From NCBI RefSeq assembly GCF_029937575.1, contig NZ_JAPYPS010000001.1:70165-134164 (forward strand): a stretch of DNA of 64,000 nucleotides, given 5' to 3'. A program made the translations under genes and the position numbers. The notes under the pieces are model-generated. The model was not told the origin of the DNA. It did no database searches and saw only the letters and a program-made list of their open reading frames with translations. Shown here piece after piece: positions 35,359 through 43,555 of this stretch (position 1 is the first letter of the stretch; every line of letters begins with the position of its first letter). The stretch comes from Nocardioides sp. (GTDB lineage Bacteria; Actinomycetota; Actinomycetes; Propionibacteriales; Nocardioidaceae).

Positions 35359-36642
35359 ATGCGCTCGCCGATCCCCGACTACCTGCTCGAGGTCCTCGAT
35401 GCCTGCGGCGCAGACGCAGGCGCCGTGGCCGACTACATCCCCGAGCTGGCTGCCGCGAACCCGGACCGGTTCGGCATCTGTGTGGCGACGGTGGACGGAG
35501 CCGTCTACGCGGCCGGGGACGCCGACGTGGGGTTCACCATCCAGTCCATGTCGAAGCCCTTCACCTACGCACTGGCCCTCGCCGATCGTGGCATCCCCGA
35601 CATGGACGAGCGGGTGGGGGTCGAGCCGTCCGGCGAGGCCTTCAACGAGATCTCTCTGGACCGGGAGTCGGGCCGGCCGAGGAACGCGATGATCAACGCC
35701 GGGGCCATCCTCACCCACTCCCTGGTCGACGGCCAGGACGGAGCCGCCCGCTCCGAACGGGTCCGGCAGGGGTTCAGCCGCTTCGCGGGACGCGACCTGG
35801 TGGTCGACGAGAGCGCCTCCTCCTCGGAGTTCGCCTCGGCCCACCGCAACCTCGGCATGGCCCACCTCCTCAAGGCGTCCGGCGTCCTCGAGTGCGACCC
35901 CGTCGACGTGGTCGAGGGCTACACGCGCCAGTGCTCGATCACGGTGTCGTGCCGAGACCTGGCGATGATGGCCGCCACCCTGGCCAACGCGGGGACGCAC
36001 CCACTGACGCAGGAACGGCTGTTGAGCCGTCCGGTGGTGCGGCAGGTGATGAGCGTGATGATGACCTGCGGCATGTACGACGCCGCCGGGGACTGGATGA
36101 CCGACGTCGGGATCCCCGCCAAGAGCGGCGTGTCCGGCGGGGTGATCGGTGCACTGCCGGGCCAGGTCGGCGTGGCCGTCTTCTCGCCCCGTCTCGACAC
36201 CCACGGGAGCAGCGTGCGCGGCATCCGCGTCTTCGAGCGTCTCTCCAGCGACATGGGCATGCACCTGATGGACGTGGCCCAGGAGGGGCGCTCGGCGTTG
36301 CGCGGGTCCTACGTGTCCGAGGGCGAGGACGCGGTCACCGTCTACGAGATGCAGGGCGACCTGCGCTTCGCCGGTGCGGAGACCGTCGTACGAGCGATCG
36401 CCGCAGCCGACCACACGACCAAGCGGGTGGCCCTCGACCTCACCCGCGTCTACCGCCTGCACGACGTCGGCCGCCGGATGCTGCTCGAGTGCGTCCGGCG
36501 ACTCGAGCTCGACGGACGCGACGTGCTCGTCATCGACCCCGAGCGCACCCTGTCCGGCACCGCACGGACCGGGAAGGACCCCCTCGAGGTCGTCGACTCC
36601 CTCGACGCGGTCCTCAGCAGGCCGACCCACCGGCTCGAGTGA
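35359..36642 (+). CDS. glsA: Glutaminase A with C-terminal STAS domain
   Basis: 427 residues. Residues 1 to about 310 are a serine-dependent beta-lactamase-fold glutaminase: catalytic S63-x-x-K66 in FTIQSMSKPF, NEISLD, RNAMINAGAI, GCD-like VSGGVIGALPGQVG. About 325-427 is a STAS domain (YEMQGDLRFAGAETVVRAI, VALDLTRVYRLHDVG), a fusion seen in several actinobacteria, perhaps mediating filament or partner interaction. It hydrolyses glutamine to glutamate and ammonia. ATG at 35359 follows TAGGCT (35347-35352) by six bases: leaderless. Confidence 0.93.
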   Translation: MRSPIPDYLLEVLDACGADAGAVADYIPELAAANPDRFGICVATVDGAVYAAGDADVGFTIQSMSKPFTYALALADRGIPDMDERVGVEPSGEAFNEISLDRESGRPRNAMINAGAILTHSLVDGQDGAARSERVRQGFSRFAGRDLVVDESASSSEFASAHRNLGMAHLLKASGVLECDPVDVVEGYTRQCSITVSCRDLAMMAATLANAGTHPLTQERLLSRPVVRQVMSVMMTCGMYDAAGDWMTDVGIPAKSGVSGGVIGALPGQVGVAVFSPRLDTHGSSVRGIRVFERLSSDMGMHLMDVAQEGRSALRGSYVSEGEDAVTVYEMQGDLRFAGAETVVRAIAAADHTTKRVALDLTRVYRLHDVGRRMLLECVRRLELDGRDVLVIDPERTLSGTARTGKDPLEVVDSLDAVLSRPTHRLE

Positions 36643-37388
36643 CCCACGAGACGACGGAACCATCGGCAGCGTGGGACCGTCCAAGCGTGATGCATCCGAC
36701 CGAGCCGCCTCGCTCCACCCCTGGAGACCCGCGTCGATCGGGTCATGGGCCCGCCCGACTGGCGGCCCTCTCGCTGGGCACGGTCCCGGTTGCCCTGGCG
36801 CTCCTGGGACTGCCCGCTTGCGGAGTGGTGGGCTCGGGCCCCTCGACTGCCGAGGAGCCACGGATACACTCCGGCGAGCTCGAGGCTGCCTCGGGTCGGC
36901 CGTGCCCCGACGAACTGCCCATCGGCGAGGATCCCTCCGGCCACGGCTTCGGCATCGACGAGGCCGCGGACGAGCTGCCCAGCCTGCTCGACCCCCGGCG
37001 CGCGTGGGTGTGCCGCTACGACAGCGTCGACATCGCCTCGACCACGAGCGGAGGCACCGAGTACGGCTGGCGTCTCGAGGGACGCCCGGCCCCGGTCGAC
37101 GACGGCCTTCTGGACGGCCTGCAGGACGCGCTCGCCGACCTGTCGGTGCCAGACGACCGCGACCGAGCCTGCCCCACCGACCTGGGGCCCCGGTGGATGG
37201 TCGTCCACGACCACGACGGTGACCTCACCGCGGCCATCGTGGACGACTACGGCTGCCGCAGCGTACGCCTGACCGACGACCCCCACAGCACGCCGCCCGC
37301 AGCCGACGACCAGGAAGGGACCGTCGCCGGCGTCCTCGACGGAGGGCAGGCGATCCTCGACGCTCTCGGCGTCGGCCGTGCGAGCTGA
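36639..37388 (+). CDS. Putative lipoprotein of unknown function
   Basis: Up to 249 residues. After a charged N-terminus there is a hydrophobic stretch ending in a lipobox, LALLGLPACG, so the mature protein is probably lipid-anchored outside the membrane. It contains four more Cys that could form disulfides (RPCPDEL, VCRYD, ACPTDL, YGCRSV). No recognised domain. GTG at 36639 overlaps the glutaminase stop (GTGA); an ATG at 36690 would give the more usual signal-peptide length. Probably cotranscribed with glsA. Confidence 0.65.
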   Translation: MTHETTEPSAAWDRPSVMHPTEPPRSTPGDPRRSGHGPARLAALSLGTVPVALALLGLPACGVVGSGPSTAEEPRIHSGELEAASGRPCPDELPIGEDPSGHGFGIDEAADELPSLLDPRRAWVCRYDSVDIASTTSGGTEYGWRLEGRPAPVDDGLLDGLQDALADLSVPDDRDRACPTDLGPRWMVVHDHDGDLTAAIVDDYGCRSVRLTDDPHSTPPAADDQEGTVAGVLDGGQAILDALGVGRAS

Positions 37389-37430
37389 TCCGACCCGCTC
37401 GACCGGACCGGCGGGGTGCCCGTGCCTGGC

Positions 37431-37691
37431 CTAGGCCCCGCCCTCGTCCTCCGGTGCACCCTCCACCGCGGGCCGGCCGACCTCGACCGCACCGGGCGCC
37501 CACCGCTCGAGAATGCGTTCAGCAGCGTCCCGCTGGGACGCCAGCATCCCCACCACGAACCGGCGGTCGTCCTCGTCGTGGAGCTCGGCCTCGATGCCTG
37601 AGCTCGTGAGCATCACGACGGCCAGGCGTGCGTCGAAGGGATCGGCGACGTCGTAGACGCGCCTCTCCCCGTAGTCGTTCGGGGGCAGCAC
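37431..37691 (-). CDS. Small DUF2007-like protein
   Basis: 86 residues from a GTG at 37691. YDVADPFDARLAVVMLTSSGIEAEL followed by VVGMLASQRDAAERILERW resembles the DUF2007 putative signal-transducing fold (two alpha-beta units tracking a substrate or protein). Acidic C-terminus. No good ribosome binding site is visible, and a longer in-frame version to 37748 would run into the inverted repeat at 37731-37770. Standalone between convergent glsA-lipoprotein and tRNA-Ala. Confidence 0.55.
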   Translation of the reverse strand: MLPPNDYGERRVYDVADPFDARLAVVMLTSSGIEAELHDEDDRRFVVGMLASQRDAAERILERWAPGAVEVGRPAVEGAPEDEGGA

Positions 37692-37730
37692 AGGACAGCT
37701 CGATCCGGTGAGGGGGGTGATGCATCGGGC

Positions 37731-37770
37731 AGATGTCGAGGGCCGCATACCGACGCTGCCCTCGACATCT
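37731..37770. repeat. Perfect 13-bp inverted repeat
   Basis: AGATGTCGAGGGC (37731-37743) and GCCCTCGACATCT (37758-37770) around a 14-base loop. It lies 40 bases upstream of the DUF2007-like gene. No T-run on either side, so an operator, recombination site or mRNA hairpin are all open. Confidence 0.7.
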
Positions 37771-37908
37771 CAACGAGCCGTCACGCCCGGAGTTGGGCAC
37801 CCCGTCGGGGATGACCACTCGTGCCACCGACGTCCGCCGGGACAAGCCCGGGACCGGCAGCCCACCCTGACCCACCAGACGGTGAGCCGGCGGGTCGGCC
37901 TGGTTGGT

Positions 37909-37986
<78 letters not shown>

Positions 37987-38140
37987 AGTGCGCCGTCCGA
38001 GTGTCCGGGTGGCGCGGGCGAAACGTTAGCACCAGCCCGGCAGCCCGTCCGAATCGGACGGTCGTGTGTCCGAGCACGGTGCGGGGACCGTCGTCAGGCA
38101 CACGACCCGGTCGCGCCGGGTGGACCGAGGTGCGAGGCGG

Positions 38141-39043
38141 TCAGGAGCCCGACGCACGCCGACGCTCGGCCTCAGCGGCCCGCGTCTTGGCGCTGCGCTC
38201 GGCCTCGTCGGCCTCGCGGGCGAGCTCGGAGTCGGAGGCGAGGGGGCCGGAGGTCCATACACCGGTGGAGTCCAGGTCGATGGTGCGCACGGTGCGCTTG
38301 GCGGCCGGCTCCTTGGCGACGTACGTCGGGAGGGTGACGGGCACCGGGTCCCAGTCGCCGGGGCGCTTGCTCGGCGCCTCGCTGGAGGACGGCTCCGGTT
38401 CGGCGGCGACAGCACCTGCTCCCGTCGGCACCACGAGGTCGGCCTCGACGTGGACGACGGCGATCTCCTCGGTGAGAGGGTCTTCGTCGTCGGCCTCCGC
38501 CGCGTCCCCGGAGAGCGGCGCGGCAGGTCGACGCACGAGGTCGTCCGAGGCACGCTCGGAGCGCACCATCAGGCGGCAAGCGACCAGCCAGGCGACCAGT
38601 AGCCCGACCGGGATGAAGGTGAACGCAGGGCGCACGTAGCCCAGGGCTGCGAGGGCGCCGACCACGGCGATTCCCAGCAGGATCGTGCAGACCACGCGCA
38701 GACGCCGCTGCGCGGCCCTTGCCGCCGCCGCTCGGCGGGCGCGGACCTGGCCGGGCGTCCACCTCGCAGCGGGCTCGGCCGGAGCCACCGACGTCTTCTC
38801 GACCGAGACCGAGACCGACACGGCGCTGTCGTCGGCAGACTCCGCGGTCTTGGCGCCGTTGACGACGAGCCGCGCGGTCGTGGAGTCGACAGGCTCGCGC
38901 CGGGCGAGCACCCGCAGCCGGTCCGAGAAGCCGTCGATCGAACGGCTGGCGGCGCTGTCCTCGTGCTGCTTGAGCGCCTTCGGGATCAGGTAGACGGCCC
39001 AGGCCACTGCCAGGGCGACGAAGATCAGAGCACTCAGGTCCAC
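38141..39043 (-). CDS. sepX: Divisome membrane protein SepX/GlpR
   Basis: 300 residues. One N-terminal membrane helix ALIFVALAVAWAVYLIPKAL directly followed by KQHEDSAASRSIDGFSDRLRVL, then a basic region and two adjacent membrane helices (about 117-137 and 140-160), and a long acidic cytosolic tail. This layout and the AWAVYLIPKAL-type signature match SepX/GlpR, the membrane receptor for the gephyrin-like Glp protein in cell division, and the glp/moeA, galU and GNAT genes are just upstream, as in Streptomyces and Corynebacterium. GTG at 39043 follows TACGCT (39056-39051, minus strand) by seven bases: leaderless. Confidence 0.85.
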   Translation of the reverse strand: MDLSALIFVALAVAWAVYLIPKALKQHEDSAASRSIDGFSDRLRVLARREPVDSTTARLVVNGAKTAESADDSAVSVSVSVEKTSVAPAEPAARWTPGQVRARRAAAARAAQRRLRVVCTILLGIAVVGALAALGYVRPAFTFIPVGLLVAWLVACRLMVRSERASDDLVRRPAAPLSGDAAEADDEDPLTEEIAVVHVEADLVVPTGAGAVAAEPEPSSSEAPSKRPGDWDPVPVTLPTYVAKEPAAKRTVRTIDLDSTGVWTSGPLASDSELAREADEAERSAKTRAAEAERRRASGS

Positions 39044-39146
39044 GGATGTGAGCGTAGGAGGGGTAGCGCAGGGTGAGTCGGATGTCTACCCGTGTGTCGC
39101 AAATTGCTGGTGTGATTGATGGGGTTCGCGGTGTGCGACGCGGGGG

Positions 39147-39851
39147 TCAGGTCGCGGGGTCTCGAGGCTCATCGCTGGCGCTCCTCGCACCTCGACCACC
39201 GTCCGGGCTTCGTCGACGGCCTCGTTCCTCGGCCTGCTCAGCCTCCGGTCGACCGCCGGCCGGACTGACGAGGGACTCCTCGTATCGCTTGAGCAGCCCG
39301 AACGGCACGTCCTCCTTGGTGATCGCATAGAGGCGGTGGTCGCGCCAGTCGCCGTCGATGTGCAGGAAGCGCGGCGCGTAGCCGACCTCGGGGATCTCGA
39401 GCTTCTCCACGACGCGCAGCGAGTTGGAGTTCTCGGGACGGATGGCGATCTCGATGCGGTGCAGCCCGACGGCGAGGAAGCAGTGGTCGATGGCGAGGGC
39501 CACCGCGCGCGGCATCACGCCGTGGCCGGCGTACTCCCGGTCGAGCCAGTAGCCCACCGAGGCGAACTGGGCCGAGCCGCGCACGATGTTGTTCACGGTC
39601 AGCTGGCCGGCGAACGCGCCGTTGACCTCGACTGCGAACGGCAGTGTCGTGCCGGCCTTGGCGCTCCTGCTCAGACGACGGATCAGGGTCCGGAAGGTCA
39701 CCGGCTTGGCGTCGGCGCCGGGAGGTGCGGTGGCGTCCCAGCGCGAGAGCCAGCCGGCGTTGCGGCGTCGTGCGTCACGCCAGGCGTCGACGTCGGAGGC
39801 TTTGAGGGGCCGCAGGGTCACCTTCGGCGCGGTGCCCGACGAGAGCACCAC
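39147..39851 (-). CDS. GNAT-family acetyltransferase (RimJ-like)
   Basis: 234 residues. A RimJ/RimL-type GNAT fold: VTLRPLKASDVDAWRDAR, SVGYWLDREYAGHGVMPRAVAL with the acetyl-CoA pyrophosphate loop, IEIAIRPENSNSLRVVEKL and RLYAITKEDVP. Such enzymes acetylate N-terminal residues, ribosomal protein S5 in the case of RimJ. The GTG at 39851 is in the galU-glp-moaC-mog run. The last about 14 residues (RGARSASDEPRDPAT) are encoded by a repeat element at 39156-39200 and are not GNAT-like. Confidence 0.87.
   Translation of the reverse strand: MVLSSGTAPKVTLRPLKASDVDAWRDARRRNAGWLSRWDATAPPGADAKPVTFRTLIRRLSRSAKAGTTLPFAVEVNGAFAGQLTVNNIVRGSAQFASVGYWLDREYAGHGVMPRAVALAIDHCFLAVGLHRIEIAIRPENSNSLRVVEKLEIPEVGYAPRFLHIDGDWRDHRLYAITKEDVPFGLLKRYEESLVSPAGGRPEAEQAEERGRRRSPDGGRGARSASDEPRDPAT
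39156..39200 (-). repeat. Palindromic repeat, second copy
   Basis: On the minus strand GGTGGTCGAGGTGCGAGGAG, then GCCAGCGATG and AGCCTCGAGACCCC. Same family as 29368-29404: identical ends, variable middle. It forms the 3' end of the GNAT gene. Confidence 0.6.
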
Positions 39852-39877
39852 CGGCCATCCCCTGGCCCGGCCCGCAC

Positions 39878-40363
39878 TCAGTGGTCACTCCCCACGATCT
39901 GCTCCACGGCGTGCACGAGGAGCGGTCGCAGGACCGACAGACCGTCCTTCACCCCGCCCCGCGAGCCGGGGAGGTTGACGACCAGGCACGAGCCGGCGAC
40001 GCCGGCCAGCCCGCGCGAGAGGGCAGCGGTCGGGATCCCGGCCACGACGCCGGCGGCCCGGATGGCCTCGGCGATCCCGGGCACCTCGCGCTCGAGCAGC
40101 GGTCGGGTCTGCTCGGGGGTCTGGTCGGTGGGCGTGAGGCCCGTGCCGCCCGTCGTCAGCACCACGCGCGCACCGCCCTCGACAGCGGCGGCGATGGCCG
40201 CGCCCACCGGAGGGCCGTCGGGCACGACGGACGGAGCGCCCACCGTGAAGCCGAGGTCGCGCAGCGCCTCGACGATCAGCGGACCGGTCTCGTCGGCGTA
40301 CACGCCCGCCGCAGCCCGGTTGGAGGCGACGACGACCTCGGCGCGACCGTGCGACTCAGTCAT
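39878..40363 (-). CDS. mog: Molybdenum cofactor protein Mog/MoaB
   Basis: 161 residues, MogA/MoaB family. AEVVVASNRAAAGVYADETGPLIVEALRDLG, GARVVLTTGGTGLTPTDQTPE and CLVVNLPGSRGG are the family's molybdopterin adenylation/binding motifs. ATG at 40363 overlaps the end of moaC by eight bases, with the reading frames shifted. Part of the galU-glp-moaC-mog-GNAT operon. Confidence 0.93.
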   Translation of the reverse strand: MTESHGRAEVVVASNRAAAGVYADETGPLIVEALRDLGFTVGAPSVVPDGPPVGAAIAAAVEGGARVVLTTGGTGLTPTDQTPEQTRPLLEREVPGIAEAIRAAGVVAGIPTAALSRGLAGVAGSCLVVNLPGSRGGVKDGLSVLRPLLVHAVEQIVGSDH

Positions 40364-40865
40364 CCGCCACTCCGGCGCCCGGTCGCACGAAGTCCCCGGA
40401 CTTGCCACCCGTCTTGGTCTCCACGCGGATGTCGGTGATCACCGCGGCCTTGTCGACCGCCTTGACCATGTCGACGACCGTGAGCGCTGCGATCGAGACG
40501 GCGGTCAAGGCCTCCATCTCGACGCCCGTGCGGTCGGTGGTGCGGACCTGGGCGGTGATCGCGACCGACGAGTCCTCGACGACGAGGTCCACCGAGACCG
40601 CGGACAGGGAGAGCGGGTGGCACAGCGGGATCAGCGAAGGCGTCTGCTTGGCGCCCATGATCCCGGCCAGGCGCGCGACGGCGAGGGTGTCGCCCTTCGG
40701 CACGCCGGCACCGCGCAAGAGGTCGACGACGGCCGCGGAGACGTGCACCCGCCCCGAGGCAGTCGCGGTGCGCGCGGTCACGGACTTGGCCGAGACGTCG
40801 ACCATGTGTGCCGCGCCCCGCTCGTCGACGTGGGTCAGCCTCGATTGCTCGACAGGTTCGCTCAT
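40356..40865 (-). CDS. moaC: Cyclic pyranopterin monophosphate synthase
   Basis: 169 residues, standard length. GAAHMVDVSAKSVTARTATASGRV, GIMGAKQTPSLIPLCHPL (substrate-binding LCHPL) and the active-site loop EMEALTAVSIAALTVVDMVKA are intact. It converts the MoaA product to cyclic pyranopterin monophosphate. Starts five bases downstream of glp; RBS not prominent because of coupling. Confidence 0.96.
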   Translation of the reverse strand: MSEPVEQSRLTHVDERGAAHMVDVSAKSVTARTATASGRVHVSAAVVDLLRGAGVPKGDTLAVARLAGIMGAKQTPSLIPLCHPLSLSAVSVDLVVEDSSVAITAQVRTTDRTGVEMEALTAVSIAALTVVDMVKAVDKAAVITDIRVETKTGGKSGDFVRPGAGVADD

Positions 40866-40870
40866 GGGTC

Positions 40871-42136
40871 TCAGTCCTGGTCCAGGCGGATCACGGTGAC
40901 CCGCTCGCCGGCGGCGATCTCGGTCACGTCCTCCGGTACGACGATCAACGCGTCGGAGGCAGCCAGGTCACCCACGAGGTGCGAGCCCGACCCTCCGACC
41001 GGCTCGACCTCGGCAACGCTGGCCCCGTCGGAGTCCAGGGTGAGCACCCCACGCAGGAACTGGCGCCGGCCACGAGGCGACCCCACGCGATGGGTGAGTC
41101 GCGCGGTCACCGGTTGCCGGGACTCGGGCGTGATGCCCATCATCCGACGCAGCGCAGGACGCACGAAGGTCTCGAAGGAGAGGTAGGCCGAGACCGGGTT
41201 GCCCGGCAGCGCGAAGAACGGCACCGCCTGGTCGGCACGGCCCCCCGAGCGGGGGCTCAGGGTGCCGAAGCCCTGCGGCTTGCCGGGCTGCATCGCGACC
41301 GGGCCGAACCACACCGATCCCAGCGGGGTCAGCGCTTCCTTGACGACGTCGAAGTCGCCCATCGAGATCCCGCCCGAGGTGACCACGGCGTCGGCGCGGC
41401 CGAGCTGGTCGTCGAGTGCGTCCAGCAAGGCTGCGGGCTCGTCGGGGATCAGTCCCACGCGGTAGGGCACCGCACCCGCGCGGCGAGCGGCCGCGGCGAG
41501 CAGGAAGGAGTTGCCGTCGTAGATCGAGTCGTCGCCCAGCTCTGCGCCGGGCTCGCGCAGCTCCGAGCCGGTCGAGACGATCACGACGCGAGGGCGCGGG
41601 CGCACCCGGACGCTCGCCCGCCCCAACGAGGCCAGCAGCCCCAGGTGGCGCGGACCGAGCGTCGTACCGGCCTCGACGAGCAGGTCGCCGACGGCGACGT
41701 CCTCGCCGGCGTAGCGCAGGTGTTGCCCGGGGCTCGGTGCCTGGGCGATCCAGACGTCCTTGGCCCCGCGGTCGGTCCACTCGTAGGGCACGACGCTGTC
41801 GGCCCCGGGCGGCACCGGGGCGCCGGTCATGATCTTGGCCGCGGTGCCCGCGGGCAACGAGGTCACCGGACGGGCGGACTGACCCGCGCCGATCTCACCG
41901 ATGACCGGCAGCTTGACCGGCGACTCGTCGGTCGCCGTGGCCACGTCGGCCTGCCGTACGGCGTACCCGTCCATCGCGGAGTTGTCGAAGCGCGGCAGCT
42001 GGATCGGCGCCACGACGTCCTCGGCGGCAGCCAGGTCGAGGGCGTCCAGGAGCGGCAGCTGCAGGGCGGGCAGCGGCGTCATGGCCGTCAGGATCGCCGC
42101 GAGGTGCTCGTCGACCGAGCGCAGTCCCCCGCTCAT
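40871..42136 (-). CDS. glp: Gephyrin-like molybdotransferase Glp (MoeA family)
   Basis: 421 residues with all four MoeA domains. LPRFDNSAMDGYAVR, GTAAKIMTGAPVPPGADSVV, VVIVSTGSEL, VTSGGISMGDFDVV and PFFALPGNPVSAYLSFE are diagnostic. In actinobacteria the paralogue located with sepX/galU is Glp, a gephyrin-like protein that binds the membrane protein SepX/GlpR in the divisome; molybdate insertion activity may be retained. Context (sepX at 38141) favours Glp over a dedicated MoeA, but the moaC/mog neighbours leave both roles possible. Confidence 0.88.
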   Translation of the reverse strand: MSGGLRSVDEHLAAILTAMTPLPALQLPLLDALDLAAAEDVVAPIQLPRFDNSAMDGYAVRQADVATATDESPVKLPVIGEIGAGQSARPVTSLPAGTAAKIMTGAPVPPGADSVVPYEWTDRGAKDVWIAQAPSPGQHLRYAGEDVAVGDLLVEAGTTLGPRHLGLLASLGRASVRVRPRPRVVIVSTGSELREPGAELGDDSIYDGNSFLLAAAARRAGAVPYRVGLIPDEPAALLDALDDQLGRADAVVTSGGISMGDFDVVKEALTPLGSVWFGPVAMQPGKPQGFGTLSPRSGGRADQAVPFFALPGNPVSAYLSFETFVRPALRRMMGITPESRQPVTARLTHRVGSPRGRRQFLRGVLTLDSDGASVAEVEPVGGSGSHLVGDLAASDALIVVPEDVTEIAAGERVTVIRLDQD

Positions 42137-42143
42137 GAGCGGC

Positions 42144-43532
42144 TCACGCGTCGGCGTCGCCGTGCAGCACCGCGCCCTGGTCGACCCGCTCGGCGTCGGC
42201 CGAGTCGAGCGCGACGTCGCCGACGACCTGGACGTCGCGGCCGAACGTGTAGTCCCCCACGACCCGCAGCGAGCTGGCCTTGGCCAGCGACGGGGCTCCC
42301 TCGGGGAAGCGCTTGTCGAACTCGCCCACGAGCTTGTAGTAGTCGCTGTCGAGGTCGATGAAGGGCACGTCGGTGGCGACCTGGTCGAGCACGAAGTCGC
42401 TGCCGACCTGGTAGACGTCCGAGCGCAGCACCAGCAGGTCGTTGGTGGTCTTGACCGGCACGAAGCGGTCGCGGCCGACCTCGATCAGCGCCGAGCCGTC
42501 GAAGACCTCGATCGCCGCACCCATCGCGGTCTCGACCTGGATCACCTCGGGGGTCGAGGGGTCGCCCGGGTCGACGTGCTTGGTGTTCTTGATCAGCGGC
42601 AGCCCGAGGATCCCCTGGCGTACGTCGAGGGCCTGCTTCATCGCATCGAGGTCGAACCACAGGTTGTTGGTCGAGCAGTACCGGTGCCGGTCGAGGTCCG
42701 CCAGCGCCTCGGCGTCCTCCTTCGGGGTCTGGGCCGACTCGCGCAGCACGATCCGCCCGTCGCTCTTGCGGCGTGCGAAGTGGCCGCCCTTGCGGTCCGA
42801 GGGAGTACGGCGCACCGCCTCGATCGCGAACGGCGCTCCGCTCGCGGCGAACCACCCGGCGACCTGGGGGTCGGGCACCGCACCCAGGTTGTCGGAGTTG
42901 GAGATGAACACGTGCCGGAAGCCGCGCTCGATCAGCAGGTCGAGCAGGCCGGTGCCGCGCAGGGCGGTGTAGACGTCGCCGTGGCCCGGCGGACACCACT
43001 CGAGGTCAGGATCCTTGGGATAGCTCACCGGCATCAGGTCGGCGGCCAGCAGCTTGGGCTCCTTGTTCTGCAGGAACTCCAGCGGCAGCCCGTCGACCGG
43101 GAGGTCCTCGTAGCGCGCCAGGGCGGCCATCGTGTCGGCCGAGGTGCGGAAGGAGTTCATGAACATCAGCGGGAGCGTCGCGTCGTGCTCCTTGCGCAGG
43201 TGCAGGACCTGGCGGGCGATGATGTCGAGGAAGGACAGTCCGCGCCGCACGCACAGCAGGGACTTGGCCCGCTCCATGCCCATCGAGGTCCCGAGCCCGC
43301 CGTTGAGCTTGATGACGGCGGTGTGGCGGATCGCCTCGGCGGCGACGTCGGGATCGACCTCGACGTCGGCCAGGCTGGGCATGTCGACCGGGTCGATCGT
43401 GGACTCCGGCACCATGCCGGTCTCCCCGTGCTCGAGGAGCCGGTAGTAGTGCGCGAAGGTGTCGATCGCGACCTCGTCGACGCCGGCGTCGGCCATCTTG
43501 TCGCGGGCCTTGTGCAGTCCAGGGCTACCCAT
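42144..43532 (-). CDS. UTP-glucose-1-phosphate uridylyltransferase (UDPGP type)
   Basis: 462 residues, eukaryotic-type UGPase: KLNGGLGTSMGMERAKSLL nucleotide-binding loop, FMNSFRT, EFLQNKEPKL, HGDVYTAL-like PPGHGDVYTAL, FVPVKTTNDLLVLRSDVY. It makes UDP-glucose for cell wall and trehalose pathways. Start ATG at 43532: TACGAT lies seven bases upstream on the minus strand, so probably leaderless. Head of the galU-glp-moaC-mog-GNAT run, divergent from the cyclo-ligase gene. Confidence 0.94.
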   Translation of the reverse strand: MGSPGLHKARDKMADAGVDEVAIDTFAHYYRLLEHGETGMVPESTIDPVDMPSLADVEVDPDVAAEAIRHTAVIKLNGGLGTSMGMERAKSLLCVRRGLSFLDIIARQVLHLRKEHDATLPLMFMNSFRTSADTMAALARYEDLPVDGLPLEFLQNKEPKLLAADLMPVSYPKDPDLEWCPPGHGDVYTALRGTGLLDLLIERGFRHVFISNSDNLGAVPDPQVAGWFAASGAPFAIEAVRRTPSDRKGGHFARRKSDGRIVLRESAQTPKEDAEALADLDRHRYCSTNNLWFDLDAMKQALDVRQGILGLPLIKNTKHVDPGDPSTPEVIQVETAMGAAIEVFDGSALIEVGRDRFVPVKTTNDLLVLRSDVYQVGSDFVLDQVATDVPFIDLDSDYYKLVGEFDKRFPEGAPSLAKASSLRVVGDYTFGRDVQVVGDVALDSADAERVDQGAVLHGDADA

Positions 43533-43555
43533 GCTCACGATCGTAGGCTTCTCGC
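43533..43555. promoter_or_regulatory. Overlapping divergent leaderless promoters
   Basis: Only 23 bases separate two start codons. Plus strand: TAGGCT (43544-43549), six bases, GTG 43556. Minus strand: TACGAT (43545-43540), seven bases, ATG 43532. The two -10 hexamers share two bases, so polymerases should exclude one another. Confidence 0.65.
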
